A stretch of DNA of 61,953 nucleotides from an uncultured Pelagibacteraceae bacterium. Its GTDB lineage: Bacteria > Pseudomonadota > Alphaproteobacteria > Pelagibacterales > AG-422-B15. The stretch's first letter is position 1. Each line of letters begins with the position of its first letter. This document shows positions 52,884 through 61,917 of the stretch, one piece after another. A program made the position numbers and the translations under genes. Where the stretch lies: contig CACIRX010000006.1 of the NCBI GenBank assembly GCA_902589175.1, positions 1 through 61,953 of the forward strand, read 5' to 3'. The notes under the pieces are model-generated. The model was not told where the DNA came from. It ran no database searches and saw nothing but the letters and a program-made list of their open reading frames with translations.

Positions 52884-54131
52884 ATGCTACCTTATTATAG
52901 TTATAAGTTAATTACGACACTCATAAGACCATTTATTGTTTTCTATATTCTTATTAGAATTTCAAAGGGTAAAGAAGATAGATTAAGGGTAACAGAAAGA
53001 TATGGAATAAGTAATATTGAGAGAAAAGACGGTAAAGTCATATGGTTTCATGCCGCTAGTATTGGAGAAAGTTTATCAATATTACCTTTACTAAAAAAAT
53101 TAAACGCTGATAAATCCATTGATCAAATAATTCTTACTACCGGGACACTTACTTCTGCAAACATCCTCAAAGATAAATTATCAAAAAAAATTGTACATCA
53201 ATTTATGCCATTTGATATTCCATCTTATATACATAAGTTTCTAAATCACTGGAACCCTTCTTTGGCTGTATTTGTCGAGTCTGAAATTTGGCCTAACTTT
53301 CTAACTGAGCTTAAAAAAAGAAATGTATGTTCTCTAATTGTTAATGGAAGAATGACAATTAAAAGTTTTAAGAGATGGTCAATGCTCAGTGGATCATCAA
53401 AAAATCTATTTTCTAAAATTACTGCATGTTGTACTCAAAACAGTGATAGTGCTTTTTTTTATGAGAAGTTAGGTATTAAAAATACTATTAATACAGGAAA
53501 TCTTAAATTTGCCTATAAACCTGATGAAATTATTTCAGATGAACTAAAAAAACTGAAATCCTTTACAAAGAAACGTAAAATATTTCTTGCAGCCAGTACA
53601 CATCCTGGAGAGGAAGAAATAATTAAAAACATTACACTTAATTTAAAAAAAACCGTAAAAGACCTTCTAACAATTATTGTGCCCAGACACGTAACTAGAA
53701 AATCATTTTTTTCATCATCTAAAGGACTTGGCTTATCAATCAGATCAAAGAAAGAAAAGATCAATGATCGAACATATTTATATCTTGCTGATACAATAGG
53801 AGAATTGAACATATTTTATAGTTTAGCAAATATCGTTTTTATTGGAGGCAGTTTAGTGCCACATGGCGGACAAAATCCTATAGAAGCTGCTTATTTAGGT
53901 AAAAAAATATATCATGGCAAAAATATAGAGAATTTCATTGATGTTTACGATGTTCTTAATCAATTAAAATTTACTCAACAGGTAGAAAATGAACGACAGC
54001 TAGAGCATTACGTTAAAGAAGCGTTAGCTAACCCAAAGTCTATAAATAAGGATATTAATATAAATAGACTAAAAAAAGAAGGTGATGATACAGTAAGTAA
54101 AGTACTGGACGTTATTTATCAATATTTATAG
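52884..54131 (+). CDS. waaA: 3-deoxy-D-manno-octulosonic acid transferase
   Basis: Transfers Kdo from CMP-Kdo to lipid IVA at the inner face of the inner membrane. The 415-residue GT-B glycosyltransferase has an N-terminal membrane helix (about 8-25), IWFHAASIGESLSILPLL near 52-69 with the catalytic Glu, FVESEIWPNFLTELKKR near 130-146 and INTGNLKFAYKP. The C-terminal donor half shows FLAASTHPGEEE, IVPRH and FIGGSLVPHGGQNPIEAA. Whether it adds one or two sugars cannot be read. The lpxK gene follows at once, with a TTG directly after the TAG and an ATG 6 bases on. Confidence 0.95.
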   Translation: MLPYYSYKLITTLIRPFIVFYILIRISKGKEDRLRVTERYGISNIERKDGKVIWFHAASIGESLSILPLLKKLNADKSIDQIILTTGTLTSANILKDKLSKKIVHQFMPFDIPSYIHKFLNHWNPSLAVFVESEIWPNFLTELKKRNVCSLIVNGRMTIKSFKRWSMLSGSSKNLFSKITACCTQNSDSAFFYEKLGIKNTINTGNLKFAYKPDEIISDELKKLKSFTKKRKIFLAASTHPGEEEIIKNITLNLKKTVKDLLTIIVPRHVTRKSFFSSSKGLGLSIRSKKEKINDRTYLYLADTIGELNIFYSLANIVFIGGSLVPHGGQNPIEAAYLGKKIYHGKNIENFIDVYDVLNQLKFTQQVENERQLEHYVKEALANPKSINKDININRLKKEGDDTVSKVLDVIYQYL

Positions 54132-54137
54132 TTGCGC

Positions 54138-55109
54138 ATGGAAAAAATAATATTGAATATATGGTATTCCAATCAAATTTTTTATAGATTGGTATCGTAC
54201 GTACTTATTCCAATATCTTTATTATATATATTAATCTTTTATTTAATCAGAGTTTTCAAAACTGAATACAAAATTGATATCCCAATTATATGTATTGGTA
54301 ATATAAACTTGGGTGGCACTGGAAAGACCTCAACTCTTTTAGAAATTATTAAACATTTCAAAATTAATAACAAAAATATTTGTGTATTATTAAAAGGATA
54401 TGGCGGTAAAAAAACAATGTTTAAAAAAGTATCACCAGATGAGTCAGCGGTCCTAGTGGGTGATGAGGCAATTCTCTATTCAAATCATGTACCTACTTAT
54501 ATTTCGACGAACCGTAAGTTAGCTGTGAAAAAAATTTTAGATGATGTTAAACCTGATTTTATTTTACTTGATGATGGTTTCCAAGATAAGTCTCTTTTTA
54601 AAGATAAAAACATTTTGATGGTAAATGGGGAACGTGGTTTTGGAAACGGATTATGTTTGCCAGCTGGACCATTAAGAGAATTAATTAAGCCTGCGTTAAA
54701 AAAAGCCCAGTTTTTAATTATTGTTGGCGATGATAAAACAAAAATTAAAAGTATGTATAAAAATATAAATATTGATACCCTTACTGCTTCGATAAAACCA
54801 TTATATGTCGACAAAAATAAAGAATATTTAGCTTTTAGCGGTATTGGAAACAATCAAAGCTTCTTTAATACACTTATCGATAATAATTGCAACGTACTTA
54901 AAACAGTTGAATTTCCAGATCATCACTTTTTTTCTGAAAATGATCTTAACAAACTTAAAAAAACTGCATCAGAAAGAAATCTTTCACTTATTACGACTGA
55001 AAAAGATTTAGTTAGAATTCCTAAAGAAAAAAGGGGGGGGATTGAATGTTTAAGAGTGGAGATAAAATTACATAATATGGACGAATTTATGAATAAACTG
55101 GTTAACTAA
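54138..55109 (+). CDS. lpxK: Tetraacyldisaccharide 4'-kinase
   Basis: Adds the 4'-phosphate of lipid A. With the ATG at 54138 the protein has 323 residues; a TTG at 54132, directly after the waaA stop, would add two. The N-terminal helix (about 15-36) anchors it. The P-loop region is IGNINLGGTGKTS near 54-66. Later come LLKGYGGK, DEAIL, DFILLDDGFQDKSL near 138-151 and GPLRELIKPAL. TTEKDLVRIP is the C-terminal motif. An A6G8 tract near the end (55027-55040) encodes KRGG and is a candidate slippage site. The lpxL-like gene follows after 5 bases. Confidence 0.94.
   Translation: MEKIILNIWYSNQIFYRLVSYVLIPISLLYILIFYLIRVFKTEYKIDIPIICIGNINLGGTGKTSTLLEIIKHFKINNKNICVLLKGYGGKKTMFKKVSPDESAVLVGDEAILYSNHVPTYISTNRKLAVKKILDDVKPDFILLDDGFQDKSLFKDKNILMVNGERGFGNGLCLPAGPLRELIKPALKKAQFLIIVGDDKTKIKSMYKNINIDTLTASIKPLYVDKNKEYLAFSGIGNNQSFFNTLIDNNCNVLKTVEFPDHHFFSENDLNKLKKTASERNLSLITTEKDLVRIPKEKRGGIECLRVEIKLHNMDEFMNKLVN
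55027..55040 (+). repeat. A6G8 homopolymer tract inside lpxK
   Basis: Six A followed by eight G, the longest G or C run I see in this AT-rich window (the next is a C6 in nadE). It lies about 25 codons before the lpxK stop, downstream of the TTEKD motif. Gain or loss of one G would replace only the C-terminal tail. It may be a phase-variation tract or a place where a read or assembly error is likely. Confidence 0.85.
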
Positions 55110-55114
55110 CTCTT

Positions 55115-55993
55115 ATGAAGATTTTTCTAAAAAGATATATTCGATATCCCTCCGAATTTATTCTATTTGTTTTTTTCTATTTTTTATTCAAATTACTACC
55201 TCTTTCCATTGCTAGAAAACTAGGAGTTAGTATAACGACAAGCTTAGGCCCCTTATTTACAATTAATAAATTAGTTAAAAAAAATTTAAGAATTGCTTTT
55301 AAGGATAAAGATGAAAAATGGATTAATACTAAAGCAAAAAAAGTATGGGAAAATTTAGGGCATACAATAGCTGAATACTCACATCTCAAAAAAATATTAA
55401 AAGATAAAATTAATGTAATTGAAAATGATCTTTATAGAGAAGCCTTCTCGGGTAGCGAAAGATCAATCATCATATCTGCTCATAATTCAAATTGGGAAAT
55501 ACCAGGAATGTCCATAAGAAAAACAATGCATCGAGCATCTGCGATTGTTAGAGAACCTAACAATCCTCTAATTAATTTTGTTTTAAAGCAACTTAGAGAC
55601 AAATATAGTCTTAGATGTTTGAGTAAAAACAGAATAGGCACAAAACAGTTACTTAATAATTTTAAAAATGGTGAGTCAATTGCCCTGTTAGCTGATCTTC
55701 AGTTATCGTCAGGTATTAACCTTAATTTTTTTGGAAAAAGAATGAAGTTTTCATCTTTACCTGCGCAACTTGCCCTAAAATCTGGATGTAAAATATTTTT
55801 AGGATGGCCTATAAGAAAAAATGATGGAAAATTTGAATTTGAAATTCATCAATCAATACATGCCAGCGATTATATAGATTCTTTAGATAACGTGGAGAAA
55901 ATATCGAAAATTATTATTACTTATTATGAAAGCATGATTAAGAAATACCCTGAACAATATTTTTGGTTTCATAATAGGTGGAAACTGGACTGA
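55115..55993 (+). CDS. Lipid A late acyltransferase (LpxL/HtrB family)
   Basis: A 292-residue member of the LpxL/LpxM family, which adds secondary acyl chains to Kdo-lipid A from acyl-ACP. An N-terminal membrane helix spans about residues 14-32. The HX4E catalytic motif is seen in IISAHNSNWEIPG near 119-131, followed by REPNNPLIN, LLADLQLSSGINLNFFGKRM and the ending YPEQYFWFHNRWK. It closes the msbA-DUF374-waaA-lpxK block, 5 bases after lpxK, and is convergent with the M23 peptidase gene 7 bases further. Which acyl chain and position it uses is unknown. Confidence 0.92.
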   Translation: MKIFLKRYIRYPSEFILFVFFYFLFKLLPLSIARKLGVSITTSLGPLFTINKLVKKNLRIAFKDKDEKWINTKAKKVWENLGHTIAEYSHLKKILKDKINVIENDLYREAFSGSERSIIISAHNSNWEIPGMSIRKTMHRASAIVREPNNPLINFVLKQLRDKYSLRCLSKNRIGTKQLLNNFKNGESIALLADLQLSSGINLNFFGKRMKFSSLPAQLALKSGCKIFLGWPIRKNDGKFEFEIHQSIHASDYIDSLDNVEKISKIIITYYESMIKKYPEQYFWFHNRWKLD

Positions 55994-56000
55994 TTTTTAT

Positions 56001-56804
56001 TTAATTTTCTAATAACAAAAGTGGATCAACATAAGTATTAAAAACCATCACACCCCAATGTAGATGTGGTCCGGTTGACCTGCCTGTTGATCCTACTTTG
56101 CCTATTATATCTTTTTTGCTAACTTTTTGATTCACTGCAACATTTACGGAAGACAAGTGGGCGTAAATAGATTTTACTCCATGTCCATGATCAATGATTA
56201 TTGTGCCTCCGGTATAATATAAATCACTTTCGGCATGAATAACTATTCCTTCATTACAAGACATTACTGGTGTTCCTTCATCAGCAGCAATATCAATACC
56301 CCTATGTGGGCTTTTTGCTTTACCATTAAGAATTCTCTGGCTGCCAAAAACTCCACTGATAATGCCAGTTGTTGGTTGAATAAATTCTTCCTTAAAATAT
56401 GTCAAATCCATGTCTAATTTCTTCGCTTCTTTTATTACTTCATTTTCAGCAATAATTCGCTTTATGATATTATCATCAAGAGGCGTAACCATCTGTTCAG
56501 GTAAGCCATCAATTCTTTGAATATCATAATCTTTTTTTTCGATAGATATTTGGTGGATTAAGAAAATACCATCACTGTTGCTGTACGTAACATTTATTGG
56601 CTCTATCTGCTCTCGAGATATTGGGAAAACATAGTATCCATCATGACTGATTTTAATCGGCTGTCCATCAACAAAGATCTCATTTGCTTCATTATTTTGA
56701 CCTATAACAAGACTTCCTTGTGGAAAACTTTTAGAAAGTTCAGATGAAAACGCGCATACGTTAAAACAAAATAAAAGAAGAAAAACTCTATTTATTAAGA
56801 CCAT
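56001..56804 (-). CDS. M23 family metallopeptidase (exported)
   Basis: A 267-residue exported LytM-type peptidase. The chosen ATG at 56804 follows AAGAG by about 5 bases and opens a signal peptide (MVLINRVFLLLFCFNVCAFS). The frame is open to an ATG at 56846 but that adds a non-signal stretch overlapping the DUF2093 gene. The C-terminal domain has the zinc His and Asp of SPHRGIDIAADEGTPV, YAHLSSVNVAVNQKV and GSTGRSTGPHLHWGV. It probably cuts peptidoglycan peptides or activates amidases during growth or division. The 59-residue region before the domain looks like a linker with beta-structure. Confidence 0.9.
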   Translation of the reverse strand: MVLINRVFLLLFCFNVCAFSSELSKSFPQGSLVIGQNNEANEIFVDGQPIKISHDGYYVFPISREQIEPINVTYSNSDGIFLIHQISIEKKDYDIQRIDGLPEQMVTPLDDNIIKRIIAENEVIKEAKKLDMDLTYFKEEFIQPTTGIISGVFGSQRILNGKAKSPHRGIDIAADEGTPVMSCNEGIVIHAESDLYYTGGTIIIDHGHGVKSIYAHLSSVNVAVNQKVSKKDIIGKVGSTGRSTGPHLHWGVMVFNTYVDPLLLLEN

Positions 56805-56997
56805 TAAGCTCTTTATATCTGTTAAGCGCAACTTCAGGAGATGCATAGACTTCTTGAAGCTCTACGTTCCAATACTTAAGATTTTCAAGTGTAATTTTTT
56901 CTCCCGTTATTGAACATTCCACAAAATCACCGAGTGTCTTAACTTGAAAATGACCATGATTAAGAACAATTTCAGCTTTTGTCCCAAAATTATTCAT
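56788..56997 (-). CDS. DUF2093 family protein
   Basis: A 69-residue protein of the alphaproteobacterial DUF2093 family. The pattern reads AEIVLNHGHFQVKTLGDFVECSITGEKITLENLKYWNVELQEVYASPEVALNRY when split into its parts: VxCxxTGExIxLxxLRYW and QExYASPExxxxR are the conserved features. One Cys may coordinate metal, otherwise nothing is known. It overlaps the end of xseA by 8 bases and the M23 start by 17. DUF2093 beside xseA is a usual alphaproteobacterial arrangement, as I recall. Confidence 0.88.
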   Translation of the reverse strand: MNNFGTKAEIVLNHGHFQVKTLGDFVECSITGEKITLENLKYWNVELQEVYASPEVALNRYKELNGLNK

Positions 56998-58294
56998 CTT
57001 TAATTTCCTTCACTTCAGCAGAAATTTTTGCAAAGCTTGTTTCAATAATTATGTTTGTATCGTTTTCTATATCTTTTTTAGATTTAATAACTTTATTTTT
57101 TAAGTTTTTTGTAACAGAGTACCCTCGATTTAAGACTGACTTATAGCTCATACTTTCTAATAACTTTTCATTATAATTAATTTGATTGCGCATATTTTCT
57201 AAAAATAAGTTTGTAGAACTATTTAATTTATCAAATTTTGAAATCAGTTTTTGTTGAAAATTATTTACTTGTTCCTCTAAAATACGATAGTTAAGTGACT
57301 GAGTAATTTCTTTAAATTCTGATAACAGGCTTTTTATAAATAATTTCAAAGAGACTGGCAACTTATCACTTAGATTTTTAAATGAACTTAATTTATTTTC
57401 TAAATTACTATTAATTGAATCACGAAGGTCTTTTTGAAGGTCTTTTAAATTGATTAAAAGCTCATCTTTATTAGGTGTACACAACTCTGCTGCCGCAGTT
57501 GGAGTTGGCGCTCTGAGATCAGACACAAAATCAATAAGCGTCGTGTCTGTTTCATGTCCAACAGCTGATAAAACAGGTATTTCACTGGCGAATACAGCTC
57601 TTACAACAATTTCCTCATTAAATGCCCAGAGATCTTCTATGCTCCCTCCACCTCGGGCTACAATAATTAAATCTGGAACTTTAAATTCGCTCCCTTTTAG
57701 AGAATTATTAAACCCATTTAAAGCATCTGCTATTAAATGCGCGGCATCATCTCCTTGAACAGGAACTGGCCAAAGAATAACATCACACGGAAATCTATCT
57801 TCAAGTCTATGAATAATATCTTTTATAACTGCTCCTGTTGGTGAAGTAATAATACCAATTGTTTCAGGATACAATGGAAGAGGCTTTTTGTGATCTTGAT
57901 CAAAAGTACCTTCAGACATTAATTTTTTCTTTCTTTGTTCAAGCAATGCCATTAGTGCACCCTCTCCCGCTGGTACAATTGAATCTATAATAATAGAATA
58001 ATCCGATCTTCCAGGGTATCTATCAGAATACCCAGTTGTAAGTCTCCCTGAGCAAATTACTTCAAGGCCTTCATCTGGCATAAAGCTTAGTTTTGCCACA
58101 GTGCTTCTCCATGCAATCGCTTTTATAATTGCATTCTCATCTTTAAGGTTAAGATATACATGGCCTGATGCTGGCTTGCTTAAACCAGATACTTCTCCAC
58201 GAACTTTCACATAGCCAAAGTTATCCTCAAGGGTCTCTTTAATTGAGGCTGAAATTTCAGTAACTGTATATTCTTTGATGTTCTCTCTTACCAT
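56990..58294 (-). CDS. xseA: Exodeoxyribonuclease VII large subunit
   Basis: Large subunit of the single-strand nuclease that works in mismatch repair and other pathways. The 434 residues start with the OB-fold (YTVTEISASIKETLEDNFGYVKVRGEVSG is the family opening, quoted here as separate parts YTVTEISA and VRGEVSG). The catalytic domain has GIITSPTGAVIKDI near 149-162, RGGGSIEDLWAFN near 236-248, VGHETDTTLIDFVSDLRAPTPTAAAE and a long coiled-coil region from about 290 to 380. RGYSVTK lies near the end. No xseB is seen in the window. It diverges from purD over 52 bases. Confidence 0.95.
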   Translation of the reverse strand: MVRENIKEYTVTEISASIKETLEDNFGYVKVRGEVSGLSKPASGHVYLNLKDENAIIKAIAWRSTVAKLSFMPDEGLEVICSGRLTTGYSDRYPGRSDYSIIIDSIVPAGEGALMALLEQRKKKLMSEGTFDQDHKKPLPLYPETIGIITSPTGAVIKDIIHRLEDRFPCDVILWPVPVQGDDAAHLIADALNGFNNSLKGSEFKVPDLIIVARGGGSIEDLWAFNEEIVVRAVFASEIPVLSAVGHETDTTLIDFVSDLRAPTPTAAAELCTPNKDELLINLKDLQKDLRDSINSNLENKLSSFKNLSDKLPVSLKLFIKSLLSEFKEITQSLNYRILEEQVNNFQQKLISKFDKLNSSTNLFLENMRNQINYNEKLLESMSYKSVLNRGYSVTKNLKNKVIKSKKDIENDTNIIIETSFAKISAEVKEIKDE

Positions 58295-58346
58295 TTAATT
58301 AAAATATTAATGTGCTAATATAACAAGAAAATCAAAAATATACTTT

Positions 58347-59609
58347 ATGAAAATTTTAGTGATTGGCAGTGGGGCTCGTGAGCATGCATTATGTTACTTG
58401 ATATCTAAGAGCTCTCTGGTTTCATCTATTTATGCAATACCTGGAAACTACGGAATAAGTCAACTTGCTAAATGTGAACAAATTGATCAAACAGATTTTG
58501 AGAAAATATACGACTTCTGTAAAAGTAAAATGATAGAATTAGTCATTGTTGGCCCCGAAGTACCATTAGTTGCAGGAATTGTTGATTTTTTTAGAGAGAC
58601 AGAAATAAAAATCTTTGGACCTGATAAGTATGCATCGCAGTTAGAAGGATCTAAAGGCTTTATGAAAGATCTTTGCAAACAAAATAGGATACCAACAGCT
58701 GATTATGCTCGATTTGATAATAAAGAAGAAGCTATAAACTATTTAAATGCACAGCCTTTACCTATTGTAATTAAAGCTGATGGTCTAGCGGCTGGAAAAG
58801 GCGTCACTGTTGCGGACACAAAGAAAATGGCAGAACAAGCAATAAATGATATTTTTGATGAGAAGTTTGGGGCAAATATGGATGTAGTTATTGAAGAATT
58901 TATGGATGGTGAAGAAGCGAGTTATTTTGTTTGTTGTGATGGTGAAGATTTTGTTTCATTAGAAAGTGCTCAAGATCATAAAAGAATAGGTGAAAATGAT
59001 ACGGGGCCTAACACTGGCGGAATGGGAGCATATTCACCTGCGCCAATATTTACACCTAAAATAAAAGAACAAGTAGACAGGGAAATTATTACACCCACTC
59101 TAAAAGCTCTTAAAAAAAATGGACATCCTTATAAAGGTATTCTCTATGCTGGATTAATGATTAAAGATGGTTATGCCCGATTGGTTGAATATAATATTAG
59201 ATTTGGTGATCCAGAGTGTCAGGTATTAATGCTTAGAATGAAAAATGATTTAATTAAATTAATTCTTAATTGCTTGGAAGGTAGTCTAAGTAATACTAAA
59301 TTGGAATGGGAAGATGATAATTGTGCTACAGTGGTTGTGGCGGCAAAAGGTTATCCAGGCGACTATAAAAAAAATACAAAAATTATTGGCTATGAAAATT
59401 TTGAGAGTAATGATCTATTTCAAGTATTCCACGCAGGAACAAAACATGATGGAAATAACCTTCTAGCGAACGGAGGTAGAGTTCTTTCCGTAACAGCAAA
59501 AAATAAAAATCTAAGAGATGCTCTTAATATGATTTATGCTTACATCGGTAAGCTGGATTGGCCAGATGGTTATTACAGAAGAGATATAGGAAAAAAGGCA
59601 ATTAAATGA
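58347..59609 (+). CDS. purD: Phosphoribosylamine-glycine ligase
   Basis: ATP-grasp enzyme for the second step of purine synthesis, joining glycine to phosphoribosylamine. The 420 residues show VIGSGAREHALCYLI near 4-18, FGPDKYASQLEGSKGFMKDL, KADGLAAGKGVTVAD near 147-161, the metal ligands in QDHKRIGENDTGPNTGGMGAYSPAP, and NIRFGDPECQVLM near 289-301. It is away from the other purine genes of the window but next to xseA, as in other alphaproteobacteria. The APH-type gene starts within its stop codon (ATGA), so the two are coupled. Confidence 0.97.
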   Translation: MKILVIGSGAREHALCYLISKSSLVSSIYAIPGNYGISQLAKCEQIDQTDFEKIYDFCKSKMIELVIVGPEVPLVAGIVDFFRETEIKIFGPDKYASQLEGSKGFMKDLCKQNRIPTADYARFDNKEEAINYLNAQPLPIVIKADGLAAGKGVTVADTKKMAEQAINDIFDEKFGANMDVVIEEFMDGEEASYFVCCDGEDFVSLESAQDHKRIGENDTGPNTGGMGAYSPAPIFTPKIKEQVDREIITPTLKALKKNGHPYKGILYAGLMIKDGYARLVEYNIRFGDPECQVLMLRMKNDLIKLILNCLEGSLSNTKLEWEDDNCATVVVAAKGYPGDYKKNTKIIGYENFESNDLFQVFHAGTKHDGNNLLANGGRVLSVTAKNKNLRDALNMIYAYIGKLDWPDGYYRRDIGKKAIK

Positions 59610-60673
59610 CAACTCGTGACGAAATATTTTCTGGTACTAAGGAGGTTGACGAAAAGTTAGTTTTTAATAGTGATAATCTCAATGATTACTTAAAAAAAAT
59701 AATTGGAAGTGAGTTTGATATTGTAAGTATAAAGCAATTTAAAGGCGGGCAATCCAATCCTACTTATTTGATTGAGGATAAAACAAAAAACTATGTGTTA
59801 AGGCGTAAACCTCCTGGAAAATTACTAAAATCTGCACATGCGGTAGACAGAGAATATAAAGTCATCACTGCACTTGGCAAGACTGATGTACCGGTTCCTG
59901 AAACTTATTGTTTTTGTGAAGATGAAAACGTCATTGGAACACAATTTTTTTTAATGGATCATGTTGATGGGAACATATATTGGGAACTTTTATTGCCAGA
60001 TACAGATAATAATCAACGCCGTGAAATTTACCTATCAATGAATGATACGATTGCAAAACTTCATAACGTTGATTTTCAGAAAATTGGGCTAGGTGATTAT
60101 GGAAAACACGAAAATTACATGGCAAGACAAATTCATCGTTGGACCAAACAGTATAAAGACTCTGAAACACAAAAAATCAATGAAATGGATAATTTAATAG
60201 AATGGTTGCCAATAAATATTCCTGAAGATAATGAAACTACAATTGTACATGGAGACTTTCGTCTTGATAATATGATATTTGATAAACAAAATAATAAAGT
60301 TATGGCTATACTTGATTGGGAGCTATCTACACTCGGCAATCCTATAGCGGATTTTACTTATCACATGATGTCATGGCGACTGCCTGCTGCAGCAAAGGGT
60401 CTTGGAATGATGGGATCAAACTTAGAAGAGCTTAATATTCCCTCTGAACATGAGTACGCTGAAATGTATTACAAAAAAACAGGCAGAAGTAAAATTGAAA
60501 ACTGGGATTTTTATATGGCATATAACATTTTCCGCTTGGCTGGCATTGCGCAAGGAATTGTTGGTAGAGTTAGAGATGGGACAGCCTCTAGTTCAGAGGC
60601 TAAAAACTACGAGAGCTTTGTTCCAATATTAGGAAAGTTAGGCTGGAATATTGTGGAAGAGGCAGCAAAATAA
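59606..60673 (+). CDS. APH-fold phosphotransferase family protein (ACAD10/11 kinase-domain type)
   Basis: A 355-residue kinase-like protein of the aminoglycoside phosphotransferase/choline kinase fold. QFKGGQSNPTYLIEDKTKNYVLRRKPPG near the N-terminus is the nucleotide lobe, the catalytic loop HGDFRLDNMIFD is near 213-224, and the metal-binding DWELSTLGNPIADFTY near 235-250. This pattern, with YVLRRKPPGKLL and SAHAVDREYKV, is that of the kinase domain fused to acyl-CoA dehydrogenases in animal ACAD10/11, which phosphorylates 4-hydroxyacyl-CoAs for breakdown. Here it stands free, overlapping purD by 4 bases, and acyl-CoA dehydrogenases lie elsewhere in the window. The substrate is inferred only. 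Confidence 0.85.
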   Translation: MTTRDEIFSGTKEVDEKLVFNSDNLNDYLKKIIGSEFDIVSIKQFKGGQSNPTYLIEDKTKNYVLRRKPPGKLLKSAHAVDREYKVITALGKTDVPVPETYCFCEDENVIGTQFFLMDHVDGNIYWELLLPDTDNNQRREIYLSMNDTIAKLHNVDFQKIGLGDYGKHENYMARQIHRWTKQYKDSETQKINEMDNLIEWLPINIPEDNETTIVHGDFRLDNMIFDKQNNKVMAILDWELSTLGNPIADFTYHMMSWRLPAAAKGLGMMGSNLEELNIPSEHEYAEMYYKKTGRSKIENWDFYMAYNIFRLAGIAQGIVGRVRDGTASSSEAKNYESFVPILGKLGWNIVEEAAK

Positions 60674-60678
60674 TTAAT

Positions 60679-61917
60679 ATGACAAAGCTGGATATAGATT
60701 TTGTAAGAGAACAATTCCCTGTTTTTCAAAACCCTAAAACTTCAAACTTTGCATTTTTTGAGAATGCTGGTGGTACGTATGTGCCAAAACAGGTTATTGA
60801 AAAGTTAAATGATTTTATGACGACTAAAAAAGTACAGCCTTATGGCGACTTTGGTCCGTCGATTGAAGCAGGTAACGAAATGGATAATAGTATAAGCAAA
60901 ATTGCTGAACTCCTAAATATCAATAATGATGAATTTATGATTGGACCATCTACAACTATGAACATGTTTTTACTATCTAATGCTGTGAGATCGTGGCTTA
61001 ACGATGGGGATGAAATCATAGTCACAAATCAAGATCATGAAGCAAATATTGGTGCATGGAGAAAATTATCAGAACACGGTATCAAAATAAATGAATGGAA
61101 GTTTAACCCTGACTCTGCTGAACTAGAATTGGATGAATTAAAAAATCTCATAACAGAAAAAACAAAATTTATCTGTGTCTGTCATACATCTAATGTTGTT
61201 GCGTCAATTAATAATCTAAAAGATATCATTACATTGGCGCATCAGAATAATATCAAAGTTGTTGGAGACGGTGTAGCTTACATGGCACATGATATTGCGG
61301 ATTTAAAAGATCTCGATATAGATTTCTATGGTTTTAGCTTATACAAAACTTATGGACCACATTTAGCACTATTATATGGTAAGAGAGATTTATTACTTGA
61401 AACAAAAAATCTTAATCATGAATTCTTGGAAGGAAGTGTTCCATATACTCTTAATCCAGGTGGTCCTAATCATGAGGAACTTGGATGTTTGTCAGGTATA
61501 ACTGACTACTACGAAACTTTATATGATCATCATTTTGGCGAAAATAATTTAGATCTTCATCGCAAAGGTAAAAAAGTTTTTGAATTGGTATCCAAACATG
61601 AAGAGGTATTAATGAAAGAACTGATTGATTTCCTCAAAACAAAAAAAAATATAAGAATGATTGGCAAACAAACACATGCTAGATGTGATCGTATGCCAAC
61701 TGTATCATTCACTGTTAAAGATAAAAGCTCATTGCATGTAGCCCAGGAGGCTGGAAGAAATAATATTGGCATTAGAAATGGTGAATTTTATGCCTGGAGA
61801 TGTTTGCAGGGTTTGGGCATTGAGCCAAATGATGGGGTAGTTAGAGTCTCTATGGTTCATTACAATAGCATAGAAGAGGTAAGAAAATTAATAGGGTTTT
61901 TGGATAAGACTATTTAG
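60679..61917 (+). CDS. Class V aminotransferase (cysteine desulfurase-like)
   Basis: A 412-residue PLP enzyme of the class V aminotransferase group, close in form to SufS/CsdA-like proteins. NAGGTYVPKQVIEKL near 29-43 and GPSTTMNMFLLSNAV near 93-107 bind cofactor phosphate. NQDHEANIGAW and CHTSNVVASINNLKDI follow. The PLP lysine is in FYGFSLYKTYGPH near 217-229. The SufS loop with the active cysteine is not plainly visible near the C-terminal third (it reads IGIRNGEFYAWRCLQGLG), so desulfurase activity is doubtful. It follows the APH-type gene by 5 bases and is the last complete gene. Confidence 0.85.
   Translation: MTKLDIDFVREQFPVFQNPKTSNFAFFENAGGTYVPKQVIEKLNDFMTTKKVQPYGDFGPSIEAGNEMDNSISKIAELLNINNDEFMIGPSTTMNMFLLSNAVRSWLNDGDEIIVTNQDHEANIGAWRKLSEHGIKINEWKFNPDSAELELDELKNLITEKTKFICVCHTSNVVASINNLKDIITLAHQNNIKVVGDGVAYMAHDIADLKDLDIDFYGFSLYKTYGPHLALLYGKRDLLLETKNLNHEFLEGSVPYTLNPGGPNHEELGCLSGITDYYETLYDHHFGENNLDLHRKGKKVFELVSKHEEVLMKELIDFLKTKKNIRMIGKQTHARCDRMPTVSFTVKDKSSLHVAQEAGRNNIGIRNGEFYAWRCLQGLGIEPNDGVVRVSMVHYNSIEEVRKLIGFLDKTI

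Noticed and set aside
54497-54853. 118-residue antisense open frame within lpxK
   Set aside because: Same reason: the sense strand encodes clear LpxK motifs across it.
56805-56846. Upstream extension of the M23 peptidase frame
   Set aside because: The later ATG at 56804 has a Shine-Dalgarno sequence and starts directly with a signal peptide, which the longer form would bury.
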